64,000 bases of DNA from Lachnospiraceae bacterium 28-4 (lineage in GTDB: Bacteria; Bacillota; Clostridia; Lachnospirales; Lachnospiraceae): the NCBI GenBank assembly GCA_000403275.2, contig KE159599.1:124001-188000 (forward strand). Reading direction: 5' to 3'. Positions 53,263 to 61,868 of this stretch are shown here, piece after piece. Positions within the stretch are counted from its first letter, which is position 1; the number at the start of each line of letters is the position of its first letter. The position numbers were made by a program, and so were the translations under genes. The notes under the pieces were generated by a model. The model did no database searches and was not told where the DNA came from. It saw nothing but the letters and a program-made list of their open reading frames with translations.

Positions 53263-53437
53263 AGTAATCGAAAAAGCCGTTGCCGGAGAGCCGGAAGCGG
53301 TAGACGCAGTATTGCAGCACTACACCGCACACATCAAATACCTGTCTATGTATAAGGGGCATATCAATGACGACACACAGGACAGATTAAAGGCAAAACT
53401 GGTTGAAGCCATATTGAAATTCCGCTTCGACCGATAG
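53234..53437 (+). CDS. Tn916 Orf8-like helix-turn-helix protein
   Basis: 67 residues; LIPFEVIEKAVAGEPEAVDAVLQHYTAHIKYLS is the conserved opening of this family. Overlaps the sigma-like gene. The excisionase and integrase that usually follow in Tn916 are absent here; a serine recombinase 5 kb away takes that role. Confidence 0.8.
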   Translation: MRNKKLIPFEVIEKAVAGEPEAVDAVLQHYTAHIKYLSMYKGHINDDTQDRLKAKLVEAILKFRFDR

Positions 53438-54199
53438 GAAGTAGCAAAGACGTGAAAAGCTGTCAAGGGTAAACTTCGCGCTACGCGCCCTTGACAGCTT
53501 TTCCCGCCTTTGCTAATGGGCAGTCAAGAGGACGAAATCAGTAGACTGCTTTCGCCCTCAATCCAGTATGGAATGATTGTTACACGATAGAGGGTGTTTC
53601 TCGCTTGATTTAAGCGCATTACAGCGGCGATAAGGACAAGGGTAAGGGTTTTATACTCCTACCCTTAAAAACGGTGTTCTATTGCGTAACATAGTAAACA
53701 ATATTTCTTTATACTGCCGTTTCCGTTCCATTCTTTTCCATTCTTGCAGCTCTGTCACTATATTGTGCTTCAAAGGAAAGGGGTTAGGGGAAAGGATAGG
53801 AAAGGAATAGATATTTGATTAAGTCTGTATTTGGTTTTTCTTTAGTTAGTTATATCTTTATTTAATTGCGTTGGATTTTCCGATGTCGGATAACCCGGTG
53901 TCGGAAAATCCAATATCGGATAATCCAACACCGGGAGTTGTTACGGTGTTCAAAATCCGTCTAATCCAATCGCTTTATAAAACTAATGCTTTCTTGGGTA
54001 GGTATGTTACGCAGTAGAGGTTAAAAAGTCCTTGATTTATGCGGCTTTCAGAGCATGGAAAACACTTAGACGATATTTTATATCCCTACCCTCAAAAACA
54101 GCGTTCTATTGCGTAACAAAAAGCAGAGAACCGACCACTAATGAAAGTGATGTGTTCTCTGTTCTTGCTTGCACCCTGTTTGTCAGCGTTGATGATAAG
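53438..54199. other. Gene-poor junction: terminator, 15-bp coding-like repeats and 34-bp direct repeats
   Basis: A large hairpin AAAAGCTGTCAAGGG / CCCTTGACAGCTTTT (53455-53505) terminates the sigma/HTH operon. At 53877-53935 a 15-bp repeat encodes a (V/I)S(D/E)NP unit in a short open frame, probably the tail of a lost replication gene. Direct repeats of 34 bp with 3 mismatches lie at 53658-53691 and 54085-54118 (CCTACCC...TTCTATTGCGTAACA), with a partial inverted copy near 53998. A hairpin CAGAGAAC / GTTCTCTG plus CTTTTTG on the minus strand (54114-54161) terminates the polymerase-like gene. Confidence 0.6.
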
Positions 54200-57103
54200 T
54201 TAGTTTCTATACTTCCTTATCACCGTAAAGCGAATACTTTCAGCCCCTTTTTGTGAACTTTTTTCAGTTTTTTTGAAACAGTTCAAGAACGCTTTTTTAT
54301 CTTTATCATATAAAACAGTTAACATGCTATCCCTCAAATCTTCATTTCCAGGCTTAAACGCATATGCAATCAAAGTATACATAGTATCGCCTTTAATAGT
54401 AAGATTTTTCAATTTTTCCATGCAGATCTCAAACTCATTAAGTCGCTCATTATGATAAGTATTTCCTTCCCTGTTCAAACTACTTATTCGCATGTCATAT
54501 TCCTTTACTATATCAATCACCTTTTTATATTGCTTTCGTTCTACATTAACCTTGTCCGCTTTATATTCAAAGATAGGTTTTACACCATACTCACCTTCTC
54601 TATAGGTCTTGGTATTTAGCTCTTTATGCTTGCGGAGGTCAATGACCCCATCTTCAATAATTTGATAAAGCAAATCCATAGGGCAATTGAAAAACCCAAC
54701 ATCATCTTTTTTAATTTCCAGCTTGTTACCTTTTTTCTTCTTATTATTGTGTTCCTGCACATCAGCATAAAAAACAGGGTATCTTGGATCATGTTTCATG
54801 CACTGCATTTTCTCAATCCTTGCTAATTCACTTCCTACTTTTATTTCAAAACTTCTTTTACATGAATCAATTGCCACTTGCGCTAATACGCTACATATTA
54901 TAAAAACATCCTCCAATTCCTTATCTCCACACCCACTATCAAACCAATAACTCAAAGCCAACTGTGCTATATTACTTGCGGAACCGATATTATATTGCGC
55001 AGAGGAAATATTTGCGTCCATTTTTGAATATGACTTCATACTTTTATCATACTCGTTTGTACCATACTTTATATCATTGATGATCGTTGGATGTTCATTA
55101 TATGCCTTCTTCGCAAGCTCAACAATATTTTTCTGGTTTGTGGTATAAATCGAATCCGTGTCCAAATCCTGCCCATTCAAACGGCTTTGTACATCAGTTC
55201 CAATCCCATTTATTATAATGACATTATCACCTAAATTCGGAAAATATCTCCGAATTTTATCAGGATATACATTCTCTAAATATACAATATTATTGGGGCT
55301 ATTATGCGGACTCCGAAACCCTGCAAGCATTTCACCTTCCCCAAATCTGCTTGTACAACATTGAATTCTGTCTTCCGCTTGCACAAAACAATTTTCATCA
55401 AGATAACTTTGTCCTGTAACTGCCATCAGCATAGCTACCGGATTTCCGCATATAACTAAATTATCGCCATACTGGAACAGCTTCCCAAGTTTGAGCCTCT
55501 GATCTTTAAGCTCATTGATTTTTGCTTTTTTCTTATTTTTAAACCATTCCATATACCTAAATTCATCATTCCATCTATACAGAGCAATCAAAACATTATT
55601 GATACTATACCTTGCAGAACCGGTTATCTCCAGATATTTCAGGAAAGCTTCATCATCCGTCTTTAGTTTATTACAGTATTCAATGCTTGGGGCTGCAATT
55701 TCCCCTAACACACTCTTATCAGTGGTAAGCAGTGTATTATTCATCTGGAAAGAGCTTCTTTGCAATTCATCATATTTGCTGCTATGGGCAGTCTTTACAA
55801 TTGCAAACATTTCACCATCTTTTTTCATTACCCTACTGTAATATTTAAAACCGTCTTCCATCGTTCCGCTTTTGCTCATTAGTTCAAGGAATTTTATCCA
55901 TTTCAGGGAATTTTCTGTAACGACCACTTTTATATCTGTTACTTTCATCCTTCTCCCTGTCATATCCATTTCATATGCTGTATCATAATCATCACCATAA
56001 TAATCCTTGAAATACCTTTGCATATTCCCCCGGAATAAGCATGACTTAAAGAAATGGCTTCTACAATATATGAACCCTTCCATGTTTTCAGGAAAAATCG
56101 AATCATCAATTATGCCCATTCCATCCCATAGGGTATTTGTAATTTCAGATTTTTCCTGTTCCCTATCACAGTAACATCCCTTTTTATAATATGTAACATC
56201 TTTTTCAGGACACAGATCCGCATCAATTCCATATCCAGCTAAAGCCTTTTTGCTTCTCTCAACAAATTTTAATTGCGGATTTTCATTAGCGGTTTTCTTA
56301 TAGAATGTCAACCCATGTTGATTGATATATTCCTCAAACGCTGGATAGTTTTTTGCTTTTCTGGTATGCTCAACTTCTTTGGTTTTTACAACAACCGCCT
56401 TTTTATAGCAAGAACTTTTCTGATCTTTTAATACAAAAATGTTCCCCATAGGAATATGAATATAATCTATCGCCGTTGCTGTAATGAGTGGTGCATAGGC
56501 AGACATTTCAACTATCTTTGCACCTTTTACATTTGGCATCTTCTTCCATAGACCCATTGTGAGATAATTAAAAACCTTCGCATGAAACTCTTTTCTAATA
56601 AAAAGGCAATGCCCTTCTTTTGCTTTTCCGGGAGTCCTTAAAAGCATTTTATAAGTTATGGTCTTTTCTTTTGCCTTTATCTCTTTGCCAGTTTTGGAAT
56701 CATATGTTTTCCATATCACTGTAGCATCATTCTCATAATAGTAATCTCTTAACTCTTGCGTTGTCATAGCTGGCTTTATATCTTCCTTATTGGAATCATC
56801 TTCATCTACTCCCCAATCAAATTTCATCATCAGGAAGTCATAACTTCCTTTAAATTTATTGACAATAACACCATGCTTACGGACATATTTTGCAAACAAG
56901 CTATTATTAATAACTGCATTCCCAAAATCAAGAAAAGGCTTTTTATATTCTTTTAAACCATTATAGCTTCCATCTTCATTTTTCTTTTTTATTACAAACT
57001 TGTAATTATTAGTGACTCTGTATAAACTTGCCGCCTGAATACCCTTAATTTTTATTGCACTGCTTTCCTGCTCATTTGTAATCGCTACATTGTTTTTACT
57101 CAA
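54200..57103 (-). CDS. Single-chain double-psi-beta-barrel RNA polymerase-like protein (YonO/RdRP-like)
   Basis: 967 residues; start TTG with GGAGG 9 bp upstream, the same start context as the TIR-like gene. Key motif NGQDLDTDSIY places Asp at about 646, 648 and 650, the D-x-D-x-D metal triad of two-barrel RNA polymerases. About 50 residues earlier is AGFRSPHNSPNNIVYLENVY, equivalent in position to the Arg-Pro segment of the first barrel. About 100 residues later is LAQVAIDSCKRSFEI (Asp746, Lys749), like the conserved D-x2-K of YonO and eukaryotic RdRPs. A CYC-type cysteine cluster occurs near 310. The remainder is unrecognised. Likely transcribes a phage or mobile element, or makes RNA as part of a defence response. 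Low GC; preceded by an SOS-type control region. Confidence 0.7.
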   Translation of the reverse strand: MSKNNVAITNEQESSAIKIKGIQAASLYRVTNNYKFVIKKKNEDGSYNGLKEYKKPFLDFGNAVINNSLFAKYVRKHGVIVNKFKGSYDFLMMKFDWGVDEDDSNKEDIKPAMTTQELRDYYYENDATVIWKTYDSKTGKEIKAKEKTITYKMLLRTPGKAKEGHCLFIRKEFHAKVFNYLTMGLWKKMPNVKGAKIVEMSAYAPLITATAIDYIHIPMGNIFVLKDQKSSCYKKAVVVKTKEVEHTRKAKNYPAFEEYINQHGLTFYKKTANENPQLKFVERSKKALAGYGIDADLCPEKDVTYYKKGCYCDREQEKSEITNTLWDGMGIIDDSIFPENMEGFIYCRSHFFKSCLFRGNMQRYFKDYYGDDYDTAYEMDMTGRRMKVTDIKVVVTENSLKWIKFLELMSKSGTMEDGFKYYSRVMKKDGEMFAIVKTAHSSKYDELQRSSFQMNNTLLTTDKSVLGEIAAPSIEYCNKLKTDDEAFLKYLEITGSARYSINNVLIALYRWNDEFRYMEWFKNKKKAKINELKDQRLKLGKLFQYGDNLVICGNPVAMLMAVTGQSYLDENCFVQAEDRIQCCTSRFGEGEMLAGFRSPHNSPNNIVYLENVYPDKIRRYFPNLGDNVIIINGIGTDVQSRLNGQDLDTDSIYTTNQKNIVELAKKAYNEHPTIINDIKYGTNEYDKSMKSYSKMDANISSAQYNIGSASNIAQLALSYWFDSGCGDKELEDVFIICSVLAQVAIDSCKRSFEIKVGSELARIEKMQCMKHDPRYPVFYADVQEHNNKKKKGNKLEIKKDDVGFFNCPMDLLYQIIEDGVIDLRKHKELNTKTYREGEYGVKPIFEYKADKVNVERKQYKKVIDIVKEYDMRISSLNREGNTYHNERLNEFEICMEKLKNLTIKGDTMYTLIAYAFKPGNEDLRDSMLTVLYDKDKKAFLNCFKKTEKSSQKGAESIRFTVIRKYRN

Positions 57104-57263
57104 TATCCACTACCTCCACACAATTTATAAATCTAAAATCCACAATAACAATAAATCAATAGTTACACCTATATCTTCTCCATTCACTCAAAACTTCTTA
57201 TAACTTTTTTCCAAACTTGCTAAAAACTCATAAATTTACATCAAATCTCAAAAAATCCGTAAC

Positions 57264-57519
57264 AAAAATAAAACCTAAAGCAATCCCAATTCTGAAACTG
57301 CTTTAAATTAATTTCCATATGCTACAATCACTATTAAATTTTCACTTACTAATGGAATTTCTGAATTTGTGTGTTGTGTGTATGTTAGCAATTTCGGATG
57401 TCAATATTTTTGGCATCTGAATCTCACGCAATTCTTGTACTACCAATATAATAAATTGCACATTTTTCGAACATATATTCTATATTCATAATTATAACGA
57501 ACATATGTTTGCATGCCAA
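57264..57519 (-). promoter_or_regulatory. SOS-type promoter and 222-nt attenuated leader, copy 1 (drives the polymerase-like gene)
   Basis: Minus strand -35 TTGGCA (57519-57514), 17-bp spacer, -10 TATAAT (57496-57491). The spacer is almost entirely a LexA-type box, CGAACATATGTTTG (57498-57511), an exact match to CGAACRNRYGTTYG. A second, weaker box CGAACATATATTCT lies at 57468-57481, 30 bp away, over the start of transcription. The leader then holds hairpins CAATT...AATTG and GATGCCA/TGACATC, a CACACAACACACA stretch, and an intrinsic terminator (TAAAGCA...TGCTTTA then GGTTTTATTTTT, 57305-57264) about 160 nt before the start codon. Confidence 0.8.
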
Positions 57520-57524
57520 GTGTG

Positions 57525-57563
57525 AAAAAATACCAGCTACCCTTTTATTTTTGATAACTGGTA
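57525..57563 (-). terminator. Terminator of the TIR-like/DUF2971 unit
   Basis: Stem TACCAG...CTGGTA followed on the minus strand by TTTTTT, directly before the copy 1 promoter. Confidence 0.8.
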
Positions 57564-57566
57564 ATA

Positions 57567-58391
57567 TTAGTTAATTTGAATAGCTTTCAAATAATAACTG
57601 GATGGCTCTATAGAAATCTTATGAACAGGAATTCCCTTTTGAAAATACTTTTCCTTAATCTTATCAATTTTTTCTTTATGATATTCCAAACTTTTTAGCC
57701 CCAAATAAATACCTGATATTCCCTCATGAAAATCAGCAAAATATTCTTTATCTGTTACCACGTTCTCTGGAATAACCATTCGCCATTCCTTTTCATATTT
57801 CCAATGTGATGATTTAAAATAATAAGGATTCATTAATAAGTTTTCATTACGAGTAACAATATCATTAGTTGCATCATACCGCTTATCGGTATATATAACT
57901 GGAAGTATTCCATATCTATAACCTTTAGGAAGCTTTTCTAAATCATATTCTAAGCAAAATCCCATATGGCTATCGGAATAATGCGCCCACATTAATGGAG
58001 AAGTATTGTTTTCTGTAAAACATGCAACTCTAAACTTTTTCTTCATATTATATAATTGTTTGTCTATTTCCTCGTTAATAGAAGATTTTACCGTTTCTCT
58101 CAAAACTCCTCTATCAATTTGCGGAAATATCTTACATACACTTTGGAACATATGCTCTATATATGCCTTATGGTTAATATATACTAAGCAATCAAATGGA
58201 TCATTCAAATTAGCTGCCTCAGATAAATAAACTTGTCCATCAAAAATATTCTTTTCCCAATAATCATCAAAACGCATATATCTGTATAGTTTTTTAGGAC
58301 GAAACTGTTCCATTACCTTTCCCAACTCACTATATGATAAATCAGCATCATACAAATATTTTCTATAAACCTTTTCCCATTTATTGCTCAT
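57567..58391 (-). CDS. DUF2971 protein
   Basis: 274 residues. LYRYMRFDDYWEKNIFDGQVYLSEAANLNDPFDC and VACFTENNTSPLMWAHYSDSHMGFCLEYD are the conserved DUF2971 motifs; the C-terminal YKSSHWKYEKEWR-like stretch also fits. Biochemical role unknown, but the family appears in defence-like contexts. It follows the TIR-like gene by 34 bp with GGTGAT as ribosome site, so the two form one transcript. The IS4 insertion upstream would cut off its promoter too. Confidence 0.85.
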   Translation of the reverse strand: MSNKWEKVYRKYLYDADLSYSELGKVMEQFRPKKLYRYMRFDDYWEKNIFDGQVYLSEAANLNDPFDCLVYINHKAYIEHMFQSVCKIFPQIDRGVLRETVKSSINEEIDKQLYNMKKKFRVACFTENNTSPLMWAHYSDSHMGFCLEYDLEKLPKGYRYGILPVIYTDKRYDATNDIVTRNENLLMNPYYFKSSHWKYEKEWRMVIPENVVTDKEYFADFHEGISGIYLGLKSLEYHKEKIDKIKEKYFQKGIPVHKISIEPSSYYLKAIQIN

Positions 58392-58425
58392 ATGTCAATC
58401 ACCATTTAATTTTTTCTATTAGCAA

Positions 58426-59210
58426 CTACTTATTTAACCCTACAGTAGCTTCAATTCTTCTAAAGAGTCTATTTTCCAAATCTTCTTCATCTTTCCATAC
58501 AATTGAAGATTTCTGTGCTATGTCAAAATGAGGCTTCTGATTACTGTTAAACACATCCTCTCGGCAACAAATAATTACTTCTTTTCCCAACGCTTCCGCA
58601 TAGCCTGCTTCGTAGTAAGCTCCATAATTTGGATATGTAACATCTACTACAACAAATTTACTTCTGGATATTTCAAATAGAATTTCTGGTACGATCTGAT
58701 TATTATGTTCTTTTTCATCTATCCGCCTTGGAATATAACCACATTTGTTAATTGCCTTTTTGAAGGATTCACTAATTGTCTTTGTCCCATCACTAAAAGA
58801 CATAGCAATAAATCCTTGATTGTTGGATTCTGTTTGCTCCATCTCTGATACTTTTTCCCAGCCTTTAGCAGAAATACGATAATTAGATAGATCATGGTCT
58901 AAATATCCCAACTCACATAATATATCTAATGTTCCGCTTACCTGTGTTGCATACTCCGTATACTCCACTCCCTCACAGTAAAGCAAATGCGTCATTTCAA
59001 AATTTCCCCCAAAAATATATCCATAAATAGGATAAGCTTTGCTAAGATTATATAAAGCCTTTTCCATTTTATCCATAAAAGTTTTAGGATAACTTTTCAT
59101 CAATGTTGCAACATTTATATTATAAGGAGTATTAATATCACTACCTGTTAATCTCACATCATAATAGAAATGATACTTATGCTCAATTCCATCTATATTT
59201 ATATTAGGTG
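58426..59210 (-). pseudogene. TIR/nucleoside-deoxyribosyltransferase-like effector, separated from its start by an IS
   Basis: The frame is open across the IS edge and reads SPNINIDGIEHKYHFYYDV before the first internal GTG (59157), so the 5' end is missing here. The 5' end is beyond the IS: TTG at 60835 with GGAGG, encoding LNKPRRIRIYKLS (60797-60835). The C-terminal half has GFIAMSFSDGTKTISESF, VPEILFEISRSKFVVVDVTY and YYEAGYAEALGKEVIICC, the order of TIR-like/deoxyribosyltransferase folds, with Glu in YYEAGYA as likely catalytic residue. It may hydrolyse or transfer from a nucleotide such as NAD (inference). The N-terminal half is an unrecognised helical domain. Confidence 0.75.
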
Positions 59211-60796
59211 ACTCAAACTTCCCACACCAGTTGGTGTGCTGAACCTTGAAAAATCAATACTGTAGCCCATAAAAAAGGCACAAACCTGCACTTGATGGTA
59301 TAATTGAATTGCGAATAACAATCGTACAGCAAGGAGATTTATGCCATGTCAAGTATACCACAAAATGCTGAAAACGGAAATGAGATTTCTAACTCTGTCA
59401 TAAATTTTATGACCCAATTCCAAATCGGGAAACTTCTTTTCAAATGTAATGCCGGTAAAGCAAAAGGGATTCCGGTAATCGAAGTGTTTCGATATCTGTT
59501 CTGTCTCATTTTCTCGGATCGAAGCATGTATATGCAGTGGAAAACAGGCATATTGGATGGTTCATTCTGCAAGAACACCGTTTATCGCTTCCTCAATAAT
59601 GCGAAGATTAACTGGTCTCGGTTCACAACCTTGCTTTCAAGCCGGATCATTAACGATTTCATGAAGCCGCTTACGGATGAGAGCCGCAAAGATGTCTTCA
59701 TTATTGATGACAGCCTGTTTGACCGTTCCCGTTCAAATAAAACGGAACTTCTGGCGAAAGTCTTCGACCACTGCTCTATGAAGTACAAGAGAGGTTACCG
59801 TATGTTGACACTTGGATGGTCCGATGGCAACTCCTTTGTTCCGATCAGCCATCGTCTTCTGTCGGCAGCGGATGATAAAAATCTGCTCTGCAAAGCTGCA
59901 AACTTCGATGGACGTTCTCTTGCCGGGAAAAGGCGGAAAGAATCCAGACGAAAAGCAACGGAAGTCTTGATTGACCTGATCAGAGCAGCACAATCATCCG
60001 GAGTTTCTGCAAAATATGTGCTGTTCGACAGCTGGTTTTCATCCCCCAAGACCATCACCGCCTTAAAGACAAACTGCGAATTGGACACAATCGCAATGGT
60101 TAAGAAAAGCAGTAAAATCAAATATGGCTATCAGGGTGGCAGATACAGCATCAAAGAAATCCATAAACAGTGCAAAAAGCGCAGAGGCCGCTCCAAGTAC
60201 CTGCTTTCGGTTGATGTAACCGTTGGTGATGAAGCAATTCCGGCAAAAATCGTCTGTGTCCGGAACAAAGGCAAGAGAAAAGACTGGCTTGCCATCATCA
60301 GCACGGACACAGCTATCTCAGCGGAAGAAATCATCCGTATTTATGGGAAACGCTGGGATATAGAGGTGTTTTTCAAAACCTGTAAATCCTATCTGCATCT
60401 GGTAAAGGAGTGCCGGAGTCTGTCCTATGATGCTTTGACTGCGCATGTATCCATTGTTTTTGCGCGATATATGATGCTTGCAGTTACACAGCGGTGCAAT
60501 ACCGATGACAAAACGATTTGTGAACTATTTTTCCGTCTCATGGATGAACTGGATGACATCACTTTGAGTCAGTCAATGAGGATTATCATAGATGCACTAA
60601 TGGGTGTCGTTATGGAATATTTCCACATCACAGAACAACAGCTGGAGAAATTGACCGCCAGCTTTGTTCAGAGACTGCCAAAGTACATGCAAAAAGCATT
60701 GGAGTATGGTTCAGCGGCTGCTTGATTGCTATTTTATGATCTATAGTATTGATTTTTCAAGGAGCAAATCCCATTTTTAATGTGGGAAGTTTGAGT
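59211..60796 (+). mobile_element. IS4-family insertion sequence with double inverted repeats
   Basis: Outer inverted repeats of 16 bp, ACTCAAACTTCCCACA (59211-59226) and its complement (60781-60796), and inner repeats of 22 bp beginning CCTTGAAAAATCAATACT (59244-59265 / 60741-60762, one mismatch), 17-18 bp further in. One transposase gene. No clear target duplication at the edges. It lies in the 5' part of the TIR-like gene, 13 codons after its TTG start. Confidence 0.85.
59346..60725 (+). CDS. IS4-family transposase
   Basis: 459 residues. DDE catalytic residues: Asp in VFIIDDSLFDRS, Asp in VLFDSWFSSPKT, Glu in YGKRWDIEVFFKTCKSYL, the last being the exact Y-x2-R-x3-E-x6-K signature of the IS4 group. 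Reading frame intact, so probably active or recently active. Confidence 0.93.
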   Translation: MSSIPQNAENGNEISNSVINFMTQFQIGKLLFKCNAGKAKGIPVIEVFRYLFCLIFSDRSMYMQWKTGILDGSFCKNTVYRFLNNAKINWSRFTTLLSSRIINDFMKPLTDESRKDVFIIDDSLFDRSRSNKTELLAKVFDHCSMKYKRGYRMLTLGWSDGNSFVPISHRLLSAADDKNLLCKAANFDGRSLAGKRRKESRRKATEVLIDLIRAAQSSGVSAKYVLFDSWFSSPKTITALKTNCELDTIAMVKKSSKIKYGYQGGRYSIKEIHKQCKKRRGRSKYLLSVDVTVGDEAIPAKIVCVRNKGKRKDWLAIISTDTAISAEEIIRIYGKRWDIEVFFKTCKSYLHLVKECRSLSYDALTAHVSIVFARYMMLAVTQRCNTDDKTICELFFRLMDELDDITLSQSMRIIIDALMGVVMEYFHITEQQLEKLTASFVQRLPKYMQKALEYGSAAA

Positions 60797-60835
60797 ACTT
60801 AATTTATAAATTCTTATTCTTCTTGGTTTATTCAA
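60797..60835 (-). pseudogene. 5' end of the interrupted TIR-like gene
   Basis: TTG start at 60835 with GGAGG 8 bp upstream, followed by 13 codons (LNKPRRIRIYKLS) up to the IS edge; they connect in sense to SPNINIDG on the far side. The ribosome-site context TGTGGAGGTAG is shared with the polymerase-like gene. Confidence 0.7.
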
Positions 60836-61112
60836 TCCTTCTACCTCCACAAAATTTTCCACAAATAACAAATGCTCATTTACAACTTCTACTTATATAT
60901 TCTCTATCTGAAATCAAATTCACCCTGAAATTTCAATTCACTAATAAATTGCTTCATAAAAAATAATCCAAATCAAAAAAGAATTATCTACCTTTTACTT
61001 CTCCATTCATCCCAACATTTTTCTCAAACTTGCGAAAAATACATTAAACCTCAAAATCAATCATGGAAATTTCATATTTTCCACGAAAATAGCATCCAAA
61101 ATCAAAAAAACC

Positions 61113-61368
61113 GTAACAAAAATAAAACCTAGAGCAAATAACGCCATTTGCTTTAAGAAATTTTCTACAATCACTATTAAATTTTCACTTACCAATGGAA
61201 TTTTGAATCTGTGTGTTATATGTTAATTGTTACCGTTTTCGGATGCCATTTTTCCTGACATCCCACTTTCTACAATTCTTGTACTGCCAATACAATGAAT
61301 TGTTATGCTTATTCTCCAAACTTATGTTCTGTATTTGCGATTATATCGAATGTATGTTTGCATGTCAA
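61113..61368 (-). promoter_or_regulatory. SOS-type promoter and 222-nt attenuated leader, copy 2 (drives TIR-like/DUF2971)
   Basis: Perfect -35 TTGACA (61368-61363) and -10 TATAAT (61345-61340), spacing 17. The spacer carries CGAATGTATGTTTG (61347-61360, one mismatch to the LexA consensus), and a second box CAAACTTATGTTCT lies at 61317-61330, again 30 bp away. The leader keeps CAATTC/GAATTG, GATGTCA/TGGCATC and the AACACACA stretch, and ends in AGCAAAT-AACGCC-ATTTGCT (61152-61133 on minus) plus TTTTATTTTT. The stem sequence differs from copy 1 but pairing is kept. Distance from -10 to the T-run end is about the same in both copies (~222 nt). A further 278 nt lead to the TIR-like start. Confidence 0.8.
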
Positions 61369-61374
61369 GTGTAA

Positions 61375-61413
61375 AAAAATACCAGCCATCTTGTTATTGT
61401 TTTTGATGGCTGG
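61375..61413 (-). terminator. Terminator upstream of control region copy 2
   Basis: Stem GCCAGCCATC / GATGGCTGGT followed on the minus strand by ATTTTTTT. It mirrors the terminator before copy 1, but the gene it once ended is gone; an IS3 remnant lies upstream instead. Confidence 0.8.
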
Positions 61414-61479
61414 CATTAAAAATTTCTTTCTATCATATTTATGACTGTTTCTATTTTGTCTATATTATCTATAAAATCA

Positions 61480-61866
61480 GGAGAAAGGCTATGAAATCGC
61501 ATCATTATGTGCATTAGCCGGGATTCCCCGCGTTTCTTACTATAAATGGCTTAACTGGGAGACCTGTGCCTCCGAAAAAGAAAACGGCCTCTTGCTGGAA
61601 GAACTTATCCGTTTATACAGTGAAGTAAATGGCATCTACGGGTATCGCCGCATGACGCTGAATGTGAACAGCCGGCTGAAAAGAAATTACAACCGCAAGC
61701 GGATTTACCGACGGATGAAAAGCGTGCATGTGCATTGGGCCACCCCAACAACAATCAGCTTCAAGCTAAGTTAAAGGGCCTGGCTCCCCTTGCTTTCAGG
61801 AACCAGACCCTCGTGGCCTAATTTTCTTTTTTTCACTTGTCTACTTGACAGGGGGCGGTTTTATCA
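61480..61866 (+). mobile_element. IS3-family remnant
   Basis: A truncated OrfB frame (61526-61774) reads LAGIPRVSYYKWLNW and IYGYRRMTLNVNSRLKRNYN, the HTH/N-terminal part of IS3 transposases, then ends before the DDE domain. The right edge has ACTTGACAGGGGGCGG near 61840-61860, like IS3-group ends. A hairpin (61769-61811) lies between. Not functional. Confidence 0.75.
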
Positions 61867-61868
61867 TT

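Noticed and set aside
57430-57490. 21-codon leader peptide (MNIEYMF...) in control region copy 1
   Set aside because: Not preserved in copy 2, where the same segment has no start codon and has stops, so translation is unlikely to be the conserved function.
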